From NCBI RefSeq assembly GCF_008329535.1, contig NZ_NPKR01000003.1, forward strand, positions 1 through 64,000: a DNA stretch of 64,000 bases. Direction: 5' to 3'. This DNA comes from Mycolicibacterium sp. P1-18 (GTDB lineage: Bacteria; Actinomycetota; Actinomycetes; Mycobacteriales; Mycobacteriaceae). Below the pieces are notes generated by a model. That model was not told the DNA's origin and made no database searches. It was given only the letters and a program-made list of their open reading frames with translations. This document shows positions 24,636-33,831 of the stretch, piece after piece. How positions within the stretch are numbered: the stretch's first letter is position 1; the number at the start of each line of letters is the position of its first letter. The position numbers and the translations under genes are program-made.

Positions 24636-25064
24636 ATGAGGCACTTCACCGAGGACGAGCGGCGGCGGTTCTTGGAGGACAAGCGGGTCGGGGTGTTGTC
24701 GGTGGCGGCCGACAACGGCCGCCCGCCCGCCAGCGTCCCGATCTGGTACGACTACACCCCCGACGGTCACATCCGGATCAACACCGGGACCGCCTCGCGC
24801 AAGACGCGGTTGATCGAGCAGGCCGGCGCCGTGACGCTGGTGCTGCAGCGTGAAGAACCGCCCTACCAGTACGTGGTCGTCGAGGGCACGGTCGTGGAGA
24901 ACACGACCCCGGCGCCGCCCGAGGTCCGGGAGGCCATCGCCATCCGATACCTCGGCGAGGAGGGTGGACGAGCGTTCGTCGAGAGCATGGGTGACACCCC
25001 GAGCACCCTGTTCACCGTGCGGCCCGACCGCTGGATCACCGCCGACTTCTCCGGCGACGTCTAG
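24636..25064 (+). CDS. PPOX-class F420-dependent enzyme
   Basis: A 142-residue split-barrel protein. It starts with FTEDERRRFLEDKRVGVLSV and has the PIWYDYTPDGHIRINTG strand pair, then SRKTRLIEQAGAVTLVLQRE. This pattern is typical of the mycobacterial F420-binding PPOX-class proteins (flavin/deazaflavin oxidoreductase group B). A reductase role with F420H2 is expected, with unknown substrate. ATG 24636 is chosen; a GTG at 24609 would add nine residues. It converges on the IclR gene. Confidence 0.82.
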   Translation: MRHFTEDERRRFLEDKRVGVLSVAADNGRPPASVPIWYDYTPDGHIRINTGTASRKTRLIEQAGAVTLVLQREEPPYQYVVVEGTVVENTTPAPPEVREAIAIRYLGEEGGRAFVESMGDTPSTLFTVRPDRWITADFSGDV

Positions 25065-25090
25065 GCCGGCGGGTTCCCGACGGACCCTCG

Positions 25091-25912
25091 TCAGCCCGGC
25101 GCCGCCATGGGGAACTCCCGATCCCGCGAGCGCGCTTCACTGACCATCGCGCCGGCGAGGTTCGCCAACTCGCCGGCGGCCGCCACCAGGGACGCGGACA
25201 GTTCGTCCATGCGTGAGTCCGTCAGCTGGAGGCTCGGTCCGGCGATGCTGACCACGCCCGCGGCGCCCACCCCGTCCGTGCGCAGGGGTGCGGCCATCGC
25301 CGAGATGCCCTCCTCGAAGCTGTCGTGGACCCGCGCCCAGCCACGCGCGCGAGCCTCGTGGACCCGGTCGAGGACGTCGGTGAGACTCTCCGGCGCGCCG
25401 GGTCCCATGGGATGCCGGTGTTCGGGATTCTGCCGCGCGACGAGATGCAGCGCCTCGTCGTCGGACAACTGCGAGAGCCAGGCCAAACCGCTGGCCGACG
25501 ACGCCAGCGGTATCTCCTTGCCGTGGTCGACGTCGGGCTCGTAGCGCAGACCGCCACGTGCGCCCTGGGAGCGGGCGACCCACATCAGCCGGGACCCGTC
25601 GACCAGACCGAGTCGCACGAGCTGCTGGGATTCCCTGGCGAGGCGCGCCAGGACGGGCACGGCGAGGTCCGCGATCGTGCTGCCCGCGAGGTGCCGTAGG
25701 CCCAGGCTGACGATCCGCAGGGTCAGCGCGTAGTTCCCCGAACCCTCCACCTGTTGCACGAAGCCTTCGTCGGCCAGGGTCATCAGGATTCTGTGCGTGG
25801 CGCTCTTCGGCAGATTCACCAGCTCCGAGATCCGGCCCAGCGGGAGGCCCTCGGAGGCGCCAACCAGGCATTGCAATACCGCGAGTCCTCGCGGCAGCGA
25901 TCCAGTCGCCAT
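25091..25912 (-). CDS. IclR family transcriptional regulator
   Basis: A 273-residue regulator. The winged helix (about 5-70) reads LAVLQCLVGASEGLPLGRIS then LVNLPKSATHRILMTL. The C-terminal IclR effector domain (about 80-255) contains ASSASGLAWLSQ and GISAMAAPLR. GGAGGTGG sits just before ATG 25912 and fixes the start, although the frame runs 11 codons further. It is divergent from the maoC-to-transporter operon and is its probable regulator. The effector is presumably the transported substrate or a pathway intermediate. Confidence 0.9.
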   Translation of the reverse strand: MATGSLPRGLAVLQCLVGASEGLPLGRISELVNLPKSATHRILMTLADEGFVQQVEGSGNYALTLRIVSLGLRHLAGSTIADLAVPVLARLARESQQLVRLGLVDGSRLMWVARSQGARGGLRYEPDVDHGKEIPLASSASGLAWLSQLSDDEALHLVARQNPEHRHPMGPGAPESLTDVLDRVHEARARGWARVHDSFEEGISAMAAPLRTDGVGAAGVVSIAGPSLQLTDSRMDELSASLVAAAGELANLAGAMVSEARSRDREFPMAAPG

Positions 25913-25930
25913 CGAACCACCTCCATTTCC

Positions 25931-25962
25931 GGAACAGCGTTTCATTATTGAATGCCGTTCTG
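25931..25962. promoter_or_regulatory. Candidate IclR operator
   Basis: The arms GGAACAGCGTTTCA (25931-25944) and TGAATGCCGTTCTG (25949-25962) form an imperfect palindrome around a TTAT spacer, aligned best with a one-base shift. It lies 19 bases upstream of the iclR start and about 80 bases before the maoC start. Its position in the divergent promoter supports an operator role, but the symmetry is imperfect. Confidence 0.4.
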
Positions 25963-26041
25963 TTAGTGTAGTAGATCACACCCAGCGTCCACCACGGTCT
26001 CCATCACCCCGTTGCCCCCACTCATCGACGAGGAGTCGCAC

Positions 26042-26548
26042 ATGACCACAGGCCCCCAACGGCAGGGACTGCTGTACGAGGACCTCTCCGTCGGAATGAC
26101 CTTCCGGAGCCCCGGTCGCACGATCACCGACGCCGACGTGATCGGCTTCGGGACCCTCACCGGCGACCTCTCGGAGGTTCACACAAGCGACGTCTATGCC
26201 CAATCAAGCCAGTTCGGACGTCGGATCGCCCACGGGCTGCTCGGCCTCTCCTACGCCCACGGACTGATGTGGCCGCGCACCGAACAACTCCGTCACACCG
26301 CCATCGCGTTCCTCGGCATCAGCGACTGGCGGTTCGTCGCACCCCTGTTCCTCGGCGACACCATGTTCGTCAACTACTCGGTCGCGGCGATGCGCGACAG
26401 CAAGTCCAAGCCCGACCAGGCCATCGTCACCTTCGACGTCGAAGTCGTCGACCAGACCGGGCGGCTGTGCCAAAAGGGCCAGAAGCTCGAACTGCTCTCC
26501 AAGGTGCCACTGGGTGGCGTGCAGGCCAGCGACGGGCAGAACAGGTGA
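26042..26548 (+). CDS. MaoC-like hydratase/dehydratase
   Basis: A 168-residue single hotdog protein. The MaoC signature covers FGTLTGDLSEVHTSDVYAQS and then RRIAHGLLGLSYAHGLM, with the catalytic-type D, H and S residues. Such enzymes add or remove water on (R)-hydroxyacyl-CoA thioesters. GAGGAG precedes ATG 26042; the longer reading from 26012 is not needed. It is the first gene of the IclR-headed operon. Its stop TGA overlaps the next ATG. Confidence 0.85.
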   Translation: MTTGPQRQGLLYEDLSVGMTFRSPGRTITDADVIGFGTLTGDLSEVHTSDVYAQSSQFGRRIAHGLLGLSYAHGLMWPRTEQLRHTAIAFLGISDWRFVAPLFLGDTMFVNYSVAAMRDSKSKPDQAIVTFDVEVVDQTGRLCQKGQKLELLSKVPLGGVQASDGQNR

Positions 26549-27303
26549 TGCCGTCGCAACGGTTCGCCGGCAAGCGCGCACTCGTCACGGGTGGCAGCCG
26601 CGGCATCGGCCTGGCCATCGTCGAACGCCTGGCGGCCGAGGGTGCCCACGTCGTCATCGCCGATCTCGACGACACCGAGGCCAAGGCGGCGGCCAAGGCG
26701 GTCGGCAACGCCGAGGCCCTACGACTGGACGTGGCCGAGAAGTCGATGTTCGACGACGCTGCGCAGTCGGTCGGCTCGCTCGACATCGTCGTCGCCAACG
26801 CCGGCATCCAAACCTTCGCTCCCGCTGAGCAACTCGCCGTCGACGATTGGGACCGAGTCCTCGACGTCAACGCCAGGGGCACGTTGCTCACCCTGCAACT
26901 GGCGGCGAAGCTCCTGAACCCGGGCGGCTCGGCGGTCGCCATCGCCTCGATTCAGGCGCTCCTGCCCAATCGCCTGACGGCGCACTACGCGGCCTCGAAG
27001 GCTGCGGCCCTCAGTCTGGTTCGGTCCTTCGCCGCGGAACTGGCCCCGCGGGGCATCCGCGTCAACGCGGTGGCCCCCGGTCGCATCGACACCGCGCTGT
27101 CCGACTACGGCAGCGCCGAAGTCGGGCGGATCACCGGAGAAGACGCTGCGGACGTCCTCGAGCGCCGGGTCGCGCAGAACCCGATGAACCGCATCGGCCG
27201 CCCGGACGAAGTCGCCTCGGTCGTGGCGTTCCTCGCCTCGGACGACGCGTCCTACGTGACCGGCGAGTGCATCAACGTCTGCGGCGGGGACGTGATGGCG
27301 TGA
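26548..27303 (+). CDS. Short-chain dehydrogenase/reductase of the CoA-transferase operon
   Basis: A 251-residue SDR: TGGSRGIG near residue 13, VANAGIQ, serine in AIASIQ, YAASK active-site pair and RIGRPDEVASVVAFLASDDA at the end, the last being typical of FabG-like 3-hydroxyacyl or sugar alcohol dehydrogenases. Start ATG overlaps the maoC stop; stop overlaps the GTG of the CoA-transferase. Next to a MaoC-type hydratase it could oxidise a 3-hydroxyacyl-CoA, or the free hydroxy acid. Confidence 0.88.
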   Translation: MPSQRFAGKRALVTGGSRGIGLAIVERLAAEGAHVVIADLDDTEAKAAAKAVGNAEALRLDVAEKSMFDDAAQSVGSLDIVVANAGIQTFAPAEQLAVDDWDRVLDVNARGTLLTLQLAAKLLNPGGSAVAIASIQALLPNRLTAHYAASKAAALSLVRSFAAELAPRGIRVNAVAPGRIDTALSDYGSAEVGRITGEDAADVLERRVAQNPMNRIGRPDEVASVVAFLASDDASYVTGECINVCGGDVMA

Positions 27304-28931
27304 CCGAACTGAATCTGGGCGCCGTACCCAACGGAATCCGCGACCGCACGGTGGTGTGCTCCCCCGCCGAGGGTGCCGATCTCATCGCTCCCGGCGCCGT
27401 CGTGGCCGTCGGCGGCACCGGCTCGCTCCTGCAGGTGCCGGAGACACTCCTGGCTGCCGTCGAAGACCGCTGGCTACGGAACGGGACGCCCACCGACCTG
27501 GTGGTCGTCCACGTCATGGGACTGGGTGACCACGAAGGCCGCGGCATCGACCACATCGCCATTCCCGGCCTGGTGAGGCGCTTCATCGGATCCCACTTCG
27601 TCCTCTCCCCGCGTCAGCAGGCGGTCATCGCAGCCAACCAGGTGGAGGCCATCGGCCTACCCGCCGGAACGATCTCGCTGCTGTACCGCGAGATCGCGGC
27701 GCGCCGGCCCGGGCTGTTCACCGACATCGGCCTCGACACCTTCGTCGACCCGCGCCGGCAGTGGGGCCGGATGAACACCCGAACCACGGCCGGTGTCAGC
27801 GAGGTCGTCACCATCGGCGGCCAGGAGTGGCTGCACTATCCGCGCTTCGACGTCGACGTCGCGTTGCTGCGCGCCAGCGAAGCCGACGCCGACGGCAACA
27901 TCGCGATGGACGACGAAGCGGCGATCGGGGACAACCTCGCCATCGCCCAGGCGGCCCACAACAGCGGCGGCATCGTCGTCGTCGAGGTCAAGCGCTGCGT
28001 CGAACGCGGCACCATACCCGCTGCCCGCGTGCGCATTCCCGCCGCACTGGTCGACCACGTCGTCCTCACTGACTACCCATACCAGACCCCGATCACGGTT
28101 TCCGATCCGCGGCGGACGGGGGCCACGCCCAACGCGTCGACGACCGTCGCGGGTCTGCCCTTCGACGTGCGAAAGGTGGTGGCCCGCCGCGCGGCGATGG
28201 AACTGCACGACGGCGACCTCGCCAACCTGGGCGTCGGGATGGCGAACGGGATCAGTTACGTGGCCCTCGAAGAGGGCTTCCTGAACCGGGTCACGCTCAC
28301 CGTCGAGCAGGGGATCTTCGGCGGACTTCCCGGCGTGGGACTCGACTCCGGAACGGCGATCAATCCCTCGGCGATCGTCGACATGCCCAGCACCTTCGAC
28401 CTGTACGACGGCGGCGGGCTCGACTTCGCGGGTCTGGCATTCGCCGAAGTCGACCGCATGGGCAACGTGAACGTCGCCGTGGCCGGCGGAAAGCCCATCG
28501 GCCCAGGCGGATTCATCGACATCAGCCAGAAGGCGCGCACGGTCGTGTTCTGCGGAACGCTGCGCGGTGGCGGTCTGGAGGCAGACGTCGGAGACGGCGC
28601 ACTCCGCATCTCCCGCGACGGTCGCTACGCCAAGTTCGTCGACGCCGTCGACTACGTCAGCTTCAGTGCCGACCGGGCCCGTCGCACGGGACAGCGGGTC
28701 CTCTACGTCACCGAACGCGCCGTGTTCGCCCTCGGCGAGGACGGGGTGGAACTCGTCGAGATCGCGCCCGGGGTCGACCTCCGGCGAGACGTTCTGGGGC
28801 AGATGGGTTTCACGCCCATCATGCGACATCCACCACGCCAGATGGACCAGCGCCTGTTCCTGCCCGCCGCGGCGGGAATCGCACCGCATCCGAGCCGACG
28901 TGGCTCGACCACCCAGGGGGTCTCCAGATGA
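27300..28931 (+). CDS. Family I acyl-CoA:carboxylate CoA-transferase (both domains fused)
   Basis: A 543-residue CoA-transferase with alpha and beta halves in one chain, as in propionate CoA-transferase/YdiF-like enzymes. The likely catalytic glutamate is E336 or its neighbour in TLTVEQGIFGGLPG. The preceding LGVGMANGISYVALEEG and following DFAGLAFAEVDRMGNVNV are family features. It would move CoA between a short organic acid and acetyl-, propionyl- or similar CoA. GTG 27300 overlaps the preceding stop. A second, unrelated CoA-transferase follows directly, which is unusual. Confidence 0.88.
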   Translation: MTELNLGAVPNGIRDRTVVCSPAEGADLIAPGAVVAVGGTGSLLQVPETLLAAVEDRWLRNGTPTDLVVVHVMGLGDHEGRGIDHIAIPGLVRRFIGSHFVLSPRQQAVIAANQVEAIGLPAGTISLLYREIAARRPGLFTDIGLDTFVDPRRQWGRMNTRTTAGVSEVVTIGGQEWLHYPRFDVDVALLRASEADADGNIAMDDEAAIGDNLAIAQAAHNSGGIVVVEVKRCVERGTIPAARVRIPAALVDHVVLTDYPYQTPITVSDPRRTGATPNASTTVAGLPFDVRKVVARRAAMELHDGDLANLGVGMANGISYVALEEGFLNRVTLTVEQGIFGGLPGVGLDSGTAINPSAIVDMPSTFDLYDGGGLDFAGLAFAEVDRMGNVNVAVAGGKPIGPGGFIDISQKARTVVFCGTLRGGGLEADVGDGALRISRDGRYAKFVDAVDYVSFSADRARRTGQRVLYVTERAVFALGEDGVELVEIAPGVDLRRDVLGQMGFTPIMRHPPRQMDQRLFLPAAAGIAPHPSRRGSTTQGVSR

Positions 28932-30184
28932 CCGACGCGTTCGAGGGCGTGCGGATCCTCGACTTCACCCAGCTCGAACAGGGCCCGTCGGCCACCCAGG
29001 TCCTGGCGGACTTCGGTGCCGAGGTCATCAAGATAGAGCGGATCGACGTCGGCGAGATCGGGCGCAACCAGCCGCCGTTTCTGGCCGGCGGCTACAGCCC
29101 GCACTGGTCGGCGACCAACCGCAACAAGAAGAGCATCAGCGTCGACCTCAAGTCCGATGCCGGGCGCGACCTCATCCACACCCTGGTCCGCGACGCCGAC
29201 GTCGTCGCGAGCAACTTCCGGCCCGGTGTGATGGACAAGCTCGGATTCGGTTGGGAGACACTGTCGGCGATCAATCCGAGGATCATCGTCGCCTACGCCT
29301 CGGGATACGGCCTGTCCGGCCCGTACGTCCTGCGCCGTGGGCAGGATCTCGCCGCGCAGGCGGTCAGCGGGCTGATGGCGTTGACCGGGACCGCCGCCAC
29401 GGGCCCCGTTCCGGTGGGGACGTTCATCGTCGACTACCTGGCCTCGATGCAATTCGCGCAGGGGATGATGATCGCGCTGGCGGCCCGGGAACGAACCGGC
29501 CGCGGACAGGTCGTCGACTCCAACCTGTTGAACGCCGCGATCACCAGCCACCTTCAGGAAGGCACCACCTACCTCAACACCGGTCAGCGGTACCCGCGGC
29601 CCGAGGAGGGAATCGCCCACGCGCACAACACCGCGCTGTACGGCTACTACGAATGCGCGGACGGCCTGTGGTTGGCGCTGGTGGGTGAGTTCTACGTCGA
29701 CGAGCAGTGGCAGCGCTGCGCCCGGGCGGTGGGGCTGCCGCAGGATCGCGTCGACGATCCACGCTTCGCCACGCTCGACGGCCTTCGCACCCACACCGAG
29801 GAAACGCACCGACTGTTGGCCGACGCCATCTCCGGCTACGACCGTGACGCCGTCATGGCGCGGTTCGAGGCCGAGGACGTGCTGGTGGCACCGGTGCACG
29901 ACTACGCCGCGGTGTTTGCCGACCCGCAGGTCGAGCACAACGGCCTCGTACTGGACGCCGACGTGCCCGGCGTCGGGCCGGTCAAGTTCGTCGGCATGCC
30001 GGTCCAGCTGTCCGACACCCCGCCTCGGCTCCGCGAGGTACCGCCGACCGTCGGACAACACAACGACGAAGTCCTCGTCGCAGCCGGCTACGACCCGGAA
30101 CGGATCGCCGAGCTGAAGCGCGCCGGCGTCGTCGGCTCCGAGGCCGACCGCGAACATCGCGGCGAACCGCCCTGCTGGTCCTGA
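28928..30184 (+). CDS. Family III CoA-transferase (CaiB/BaiF)
   Basis: A 418-residue family III enzyme. It begins with GVRILDFTQLEQGPSATQVL and ADFGAEVIKIER, then has the SNFRPGVMDKLGFGWE segment and the catalytic Asp about residue 140 in RRGQDLAAQ. The C-terminal half has YYECADGLWLALV. This family forms acyl-CoA by ordered CoA transfer on substrates such as formate/oxalate, carnitine or itaconate. ATGA overlap joins it to the family I transferase. Activation of the imported substrate is the natural role. The substrate is unknown. Confidence 0.9.
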   Translation: MTDAFEGVRILDFTQLEQGPSATQVLADFGAEVIKIERIDVGEIGRNQPPFLAGGYSPHWSATNRNKKSISVDLKSDAGRDLIHTLVRDADVVASNFRPGVMDKLGFGWETLSAINPRIIVAYASGYGLSGPYVLRRGQDLAAQAVSGLMALTGTAATGPVPVGTFIVDYLASMQFAQGMMIALAARERTGRGQVVDSNLLNAAITSHLQEGTTYLNTGQRYPRPEEGIAHAHNTALYGYYECADGLWLALVGEFYVDEQWQRCARAVGLPQDRVDDPRFATLDGLRTHTEETHRLLADAISGYDRDAVMARFEAEDVLVAPVHDYAAVFADPQVEHNGLVLDADVPGVGPVKFVGMPVQLSDTPPRLREVPPTVGQHNDEVLVAAGYDPERIAELKRAGVVGSEADREHRGEPPCWS

Positions 30185-30206
30185 CAATTCACCCTGGAAG
30201 GCAACT

Positions 30207-31382
30207 GTGAGCACCTTGACCCCGACCGAACTCGTCCTGCCCACGGCGGACGGTGGCACCACCACCCACGTGATGCACCAACCGGTCGACTACCCGCGGC
30301 ATCCGCGGCCGTTCCGGTCCCGGACCGTGCTGGCGGCCGCCCACGTCGTCGCCGACACCCGCGGCGACTACACGCCCGGAGTGTCGCCACCGGTCGACTG
30401 GGAGGCGACGATCGCCTTCCGGCGTCACCTGTTCAGCTATGGGATCGGCATCGCCGAGGCCATGGACACGACCGAGCGCGGACCGGGCGGCTTGGACTGG
30501 ACCCAGGCCAAGGAACTCATCCGGCTCGGGGTCGCCGCGGCGCTCGAGGACGGCGCGGCCGTGGTCGCCGGCGCGGGCACCGATCAGATCCGTTCCCCGA
30601 AGGCCAGTCTCGCCGAGATCGTCGACGCCTACACCGAACAGGTCGAATTCATCCAGTCCCAGGGGTGCGGTGCGGTCCTGCGCGTCAGTCATGCGCTGGC
30701 GGCCACGGCGACCTCGGCCGAGGACTACCTGTCGGTGTACCGCGACGTGCTGGCAAAGACCGACCGACCCGCGATCGTGCACTGGCTCGGCACCGGCTTC
30801 GACCCGGCGATGGGTAACTACTGGGGGCACGCCGATCCGCGGGACGCCATGGACGTCGTGGTGGACATGGCCCGGGAGAACACCGATCGCATCGAGGGAA
30901 TCAAGTTCAGCCTGCTCGACCACGAGTTGGAGAGGGAGTTTCGTCGCCGACTCCCGTTGGGGGTCAAGGTGTTCACCGGCGACGACTACGGGTACACCGA
31001 CCTCCTGCTTGGCGACGGCGACCACCACAGTCACGGCCTTCTCGGCGTGCTGGACCCGATCGCTCCCATCGCCTCGGTCGGCTTCGCCGCGTTGGACGCA
31101 GGTGACGAAGCCGGTTTCGTCGATGCGATGAATCAGTCGATTCCCATGGCGGTCAAGATGTTCGAGCATCCCGCCGACCGGTACAAGGTCGGCTGCGTCT
31201 TCATCGCCTGGCTCTCCGGGCACCAGGACCACTTCCGGATGGTCAGCGGCAGGGAGGGCATGCGCTCGCTGCAGCACCTCGTCGACCTGTTCGTCCTGGC
31301 CGATCAACTCGGCCTGTTCCCCGACCCCGACCTGGCCGCCTTCCGCATGGGTCTGCTCCTTGGGCAAGGCGGCGGACGGTGA
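30207..31382 (+). CDS. DUF993 family protein (dihydrodipicolinate synthase-like)
   Basis: A 391-residue protein of the type annotated DUF993 / dihydrodipicolinate-synthase-like. Recognisable parts are VDWEATIAFRRHLFSYGIGI, AMDTTERGPGGLDW, the strand IVHWLGTGFDPAMGNYWG, and EGIKFSLLDHELE with a lysine that could be the Schiff-base residue. It fits a TIM barrel of the class I aldolase type. The reaction is not established to my knowledge. It lies between a CoA-transferase and a four-carbon-acid kinase, so aldol cleavage or condensation is inferred. GTG start; its stop overlaps the next GTG. Confidence 0.78.
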   Translation: MSTLTPTELVLPTADGGTTTHVMHQPVDYPRHPRPFRSRTVLAAAHVVADTRGDYTPGVSPPVDWEATIAFRRHLFSYGIGIAEAMDTTERGPGGLDWTQAKELIRLGVAAALEDGAAVVAGAGTDQIRSPKASLAEIVDAYTEQVEFIQSQGCGAVLRVSHALAATATSAEDYLSVYRDVLAKTDRPAIVHWLGTGFDPAMGNYWGHADPRDAMDVVVDMARENTDRIEGIKFSLLDHELEREFRRRLPLGVKVFTGDDYGYTDLLLGDGDHHSHGLLGVLDPIAPIASVGFAALDAGDEAGFVDAMNQSIPMAVKMFEHPADRYKVGCVFIAWLSGHQDHFRMVSGREGMRSLQHLVDLFVLADQLGLFPDPDLAAFRMGLLLGQGGGR

Positions 31383-32785
31383 CGGCGCTGACGGACCTGC
31401 CCGCCGAGGTCGAAGTCTCGGCGGCCAGCGTTCGGGATGCGCTGCGGGGAGCGAGGAAGGTGGTCTTCCTCGACGACGATCCGACGGGAACCCAGACGGT
31501 CCGCGACCTGCCCGTGCTCACCCGGTGGACCGACGAGGACGTCGAATGGGCACTGGCACAGGACACCGCGGGATTCTTCGTGCTGACCAACACCCGCAGC
31601 CTGGATCCGCGGCACGCCGCTAGCCGCGATCGCGAGGTGGTCGAGGCCTGCGTGCGCGTCGCAGCCGCGGCGGGGGTCGAGTTCGCGTTCGCCAGTCGCA
31701 GCGATTCCACCCTGCGCGGTCACTTCCCGCTGGAGACCGACGTCATCGCCGACGTCCTCGCCGAATCGGGGATGGAGGTCGACGGCGTCGTGCTGGCGCC
31801 GGCGTACGTCGATGCGGGCAGACTGACCGTCAACGGGGTCCACGTCCTGCGGGTGGGAGCCGACCTCGTCCCCGTCGCCGAGAGCGAGTTCGCGCGTGAC
31901 GCCACGTTCGGCTACCGGTCCTCGCGACTGGCCGAGTGGGTGGACGAGAAGAGTGGCGGTCGCATCCAGGCCGCCGACGTCATGGAGATCTCCCTCGAGA
32001 TGATCCGGACCGCAACCACTTCCGAGCTGGCTGCCCGGCTCGCCGCCGCACGCCGCAGGCAGGTCGTCGTGGTCGACGCGGTGACCGACGACGACCTGCG
32101 GGCGGTCGCGCTGGCCGTGCTCGCCGCCGAAGCCGACGGCGCACGCCTCGTCTACCGCATCGGCCCGTCCTTCGTCCGCGCCCGCACCGGTCAGGAGGGC
32201 GGCGAACGACTGTCGGACTCCGCCCTCGAGCGCCTCGTCACCGACGACGTGCACGGACTCGTGGTGGTCGGCTCGCACGTCGCCCTGACCACCCGCCAGT
32301 TGGACTGTCTGGCCGCCCAGCGGGCGATCGCGTCCTTCGAACTCGACGTCGACGCCGTGATGGCAGGCGACGGCCTGGAGCGCCACCTCGACGACGTGGC
32401 CGGGCGAGCCGCCGCGGCACTGAGCGAGGCCACCGTCGTGGTGAGCACCTCACGGCTGCTCACCACCGGTGCCGACGAGGCCACCAGCCTGGACATCTCG
32501 CGACGGGTCAGCTCGGCGCTGAGCAGCTGTGTCGCCCGCATCGTCGCCACCCGGCGACCCTCCTTCGTGATCGCCAAGGGCGGAATCACGTCCTCGGACA
32601 TCGCCACTCGCGCCCTGCTCGTCGACCGCGCGTGGACCAGGGGACCGGTCCTCGACGGCATCGTCTCGCTGTGGCAAGCGGTGTCGGGACCGGCCGCGGG
32701 AATGCCCTACGTCGTCTTTCCAGGAAACGTCGGCGACGACGCCGCACTGGCCGACGTCGTCGCACGATTGGAGGACGCCTCGTGA
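31379..32785 (+). CDS. Four-carbon acid sugar kinase family (DUF1537/OtnK-like)
   Basis: A 468-residue kinase. The N-terminal substrate domain has FLDDDPTGTQTV and SRSDSTLRGHFPLE. The C-terminal nucleotide domain carries FVIAKGGITSSDIATRAL and YVVFPGNVGDD. OtnK-like enzymes phosphorylate 2-oxo- or 3-oxo-tetronates (D-threonate, D-erythronate and L-threonate routes). The DenD-like dehydrogenase after it supplies a 3-dehydro acid in known pathways. The partner aldolase-type decarboxylase OtnC and isomerase OtnI are absent here. Overlap GTGA with both neighbours' termini shows tight coupling. Confidence 0.87.
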   Translation: MTALTDLPAEVEVSAASVRDALRGARKVVFLDDDPTGTQTVRDLPVLTRWTDEDVEWALAQDTAGFFVLTNTRSLDPRHAASRDREVVEACVRVAAAAGVEFAFASRSDSTLRGHFPLETDVIADVLAESGMEVDGVVLAPAYVDAGRLTVNGVHVLRVGADLVPVAESEFARDATFGYRSSRLAEWVDEKSGGRIQAADVMEISLEMIRTATTSELAARLAAARRRQVVVVDAVTDDDLRAVALAVLAAEADGARLVYRIGPSFVRARTGQEGGERLSDSALERLVTDDVHGLVVVGSHVALTTRQLDCLAAQRAIASFELDVDAVMAGDGLERHLDDVAGRAAAALSEATVVVSTSRLLTTGADEATSLDISRRVSSALSSCVARIVATRRPSFVIAKGGITSSDIATRALLVDRAWTRGPVLDGIVSLWQAVSGPAAGMPYVVFPGNVGDDAALADVVARLEDAS

Positions 32786-33798
32786 CCCCACGTATCGCCA
32801 TCACCGGTGGCTGCGGATTCATCGGCGCCATGCTGGCCCGGCGGTTGTTGTCCGAACCGGTGACGCTCGGTGGCCGTCAGCTGGGCGACGTCGGCGAGGT
32901 CGTCCTCGTCGACCTCGTGCCACCGCCGGCCGACCTGGAATCGGATCCGCGGGTCCGCACCGTCCTGGGCGACCTGGAGGCGGCACTGTCCGACGTCGGC
33001 ACGCCCGAGGCGATCTTCCACCTCGCCGGCGTCGTCAGCGGGGCAGCGGAGAAGGACTTCGACCTCGGCATGCGGACCAACCTCGACGGCACCCGCGCGT
33101 TGTTGGAGCACGCCAGGGCCCAGCCGACCCCACCGATCGTCGTGTTCTCCAGTTCCCTCGCCGTCTTCGGCAGCGATCCCGCGATCGGGCCGGTCGGAGT
33201 CGTCGACGACGACACGTTGCCCAGACCCCAATCCAGTTACGGCATACAGAAGTTCATCGGTGAGCAGCTGGTGGCCGACTACTCGCGCAAGGGCTTCGTC
33301 CGCGGCCGGTCGGTCCGGTTGATGACCGTCGCCGTGCGGCCCGGGCGACCCAACGCCGCAGCGTCGAGCTTCATGTCGGGCATCATTCGCGAACCGCTCG
33401 CCGGGACGCGCGCACAGTGCCCGGTGCCGCGGGACATGCCGATCGCGCTGTCGTCGCCGCGGCGCACTCTCGACGGGCTCCTGTGTGCCGCCGCCGCGGA
33501 CGACGTCACCTGGGGCAGCACGACGGCGATGAACCTGCCCGCCCTCACCACGACGCCGGGCGACATGGCCGCCGCCCTCGACCGCGTCGCCGGATCCGGT
33601 ACCAGCGACCTGATCGAGTGGACCGACGATCCGGCCGTCGCCGCGATCGTCGGCAGCTGGCCGGCGCGACTGCGCACTCCGCGGGCCGAGGGCATGGGCC
33701 TGCATGCCGAAGCCACCTTCGACGACATCGTCGGTGCCTACGTCGCCGATCACGGCGCAACAGCTCGAGACCACAACGAGAAGGAGACGACCCGATGA
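32782..33798 (+). CDS. denD: D-erythronate dehydrogenase-like NAD-dependent SDR (DenD)
   Basis: A 338-residue extended SDR. The cofactor motif is ITGGCGFIGAMLARRL. It has HLAGVVSGAAEKDFDLGMRT, the SSSLAVFG segment and active-site YGIQKFIGE, followed by the DenD-typical RLMTVAVRPGRPNAAASSF. Known DenD enzymes oxidise D-erythronate to 3-oxo-erythronate before phosphorylation by an OtnK-like kinase. Here the kinase gene directly precedes it, which supports that type of chemistry, but the exact substrate may be a different hydroxy acid. GTG start overlaps the kinase stop. Confidence 0.83.
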   Translation: MTPRIAITGGCGFIGAMLARRLLSEPVTLGGRQLGDVGEVVLVDLVPPPADLESDPRVRTVLGDLEAALSDVGTPEAIFHLAGVVSGAAEKDFDLGMRTNLDGTRALLEHARAQPTPPIVVFSSSLAVFGSDPAIGPVGVVDDDTLPRPQSSYGIQKFIGEQLVADYSRKGFVRGRSVRLMTVAVRPGRPNAAASSFMSGIIREPLAGTRAQCPVPRDMPIALSSPRRTLDGLLCAAAADDVTWGSTTAMNLPALTTTPGDMAAALDRVAGSGTSDLIEWTDDPAVAAIVGSWPARLRTPRAEGMGLHAEATFDDIVGAYVADHGATARDHNEKETTR

Positions 33799-33831
33799 CC
33801 ATCAATCCCAACGTGGGCAGGGGGTTTCGAC

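Noticed and set aside
26847..27299. Extension of the CoA-transferase frame upstream of 27300
   Set aside because: The extension lies wholly within the SDR gene. The GTG at 27300 overlaps the SDR stop and starts the conserved domain.
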